64,000 bases of DNA, taken from contig DASYQD010000174.1 of the NCBI GenBank assembly GCA_036005845.1, forward strand, positions 1-64,000. Reading direction: 5' to 3'. The stretch's first letter is position 1. Every line of letters starts with the position of its first letter. This document shows positions 63,989 through 64,000 of the stretch, piece after piece. This DNA comes from DASYQD01 sp036005845. GTDB lineage: Bacteria > Acidobacteriota > Thermoanaerobaculia > Multivoradales > JAIOJS01. The notes below the pieces were generated by a model. It made no database searches. It had not been told where the DNA came from and worked only from the letters and a program-made list of their open reading frames with translations. The translations under genes were made by a program, and so were the position numbers.

Positions 63989-64000
63989 TACTTCGCCGCT

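Noticed and set aside
1..64000. tRNA, rRNA, CRISPR array, prophage or intact insertion sequence
   Set aside because: I looked for T-arm-like motifs, regularly spaced repeats and transposase or integrase motifs on both strands and saw none.

Overview
The window is about 70% GC and almost fully coding, with roughly 40 credible genes. The gene mix points to a diderm bacterium. Envelope markers include apolipoprotein N-acyltransferase (Lnt), TamA and TamB, a TonB-dependent-receptor-like protein with an N-terminal carboxypeptidase-regulatory domain, several lipoproteins, and sulfatase-fold/TPR lipoproteins in tandem. This combination is typical of Acidobacteriota, especially Thermoanaerobaculia-like genomes. 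That placement is inferred from gene content, not from a marker phylogeny. No rRNA, tRNA, CRISPR array, prophage or intact transposase gene was seen.

Layout. 1-12.1 kb: a giant secreted multidomain protein (at least 3299 residues, running off the left edge), a sortase, and a Thr-rich protein ending in an LPATG sorting signal. 12.3-13.8 kb: a secreted cupredoxin/Calx-beta/FnIII protein. 13.9-20.6 kb: three tandem sulfatase-fold enzymes with C-terminal TPRs, all with Thr at the position of the usual formylglycine Cys. 20.7-23.6 kb: a TonB-receptor-like outer-membrane protein. 23.8-27.2 kb: 2-oxoacid dehydrogenase E2 and an E3 carrying its own lipoyl domain. 27.2-35.7 kb: an MBL hydrolase, a patatin, membrane proteins, class I aldolase and a NUDIX hydrolase. 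35.8-40.9 kb: a glycosyltransferase, prfB with a programmed +1 frameshift, lnt, and a SPOR protein. 40.9-41.7 kb: a gene-free island of inverted repeats. 41.7-44.6 kb: slipin plus NfeD protease, and a YggN-like protein. 44.8-48.3 kb: a DUF3179 membrane protein interrupted by an in-frame UGA at a conserved Cys, convergent with a thioredoxin-fold DUF255 protein. 48.3-53.0 kb: a secreted propeller-like protein, an alpha/beta hydrolase, a LEA14-like lipoprotein, and a DMT transporter with an Lrp regulator. 53.1-59.6 kb: tamA-tamB. 59.6-60.4 kb: a divergent toxin-antitoxin pair. 60.4-63.9 kb: an aminotransferase, an AMIN-like lipoprotein and a BNR-repeat protein.

The most striking point is the DUF3179 gene at 44819-46057. 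Its UGA codon (45314-45316) sits exactly where the family has the first Cys of a CxxC motif, giving UxxC. It is followed at once by a hairpin, a 6-bp stem with a GGUCU loop, like the E. coli fdhF SECIS. The reading frame then stays open for another 740 bases. The best reading is a selenocysteine protein; the alternative is a nonsense mutation. Other points of interest are a sortase/LPXTG pair in an organism with clear outer-membrane machinery, three families of intergenic repeats, and a divergent toxin-antitoxin pair whose antitoxin promoter contains a perfect operator-like palindrome.
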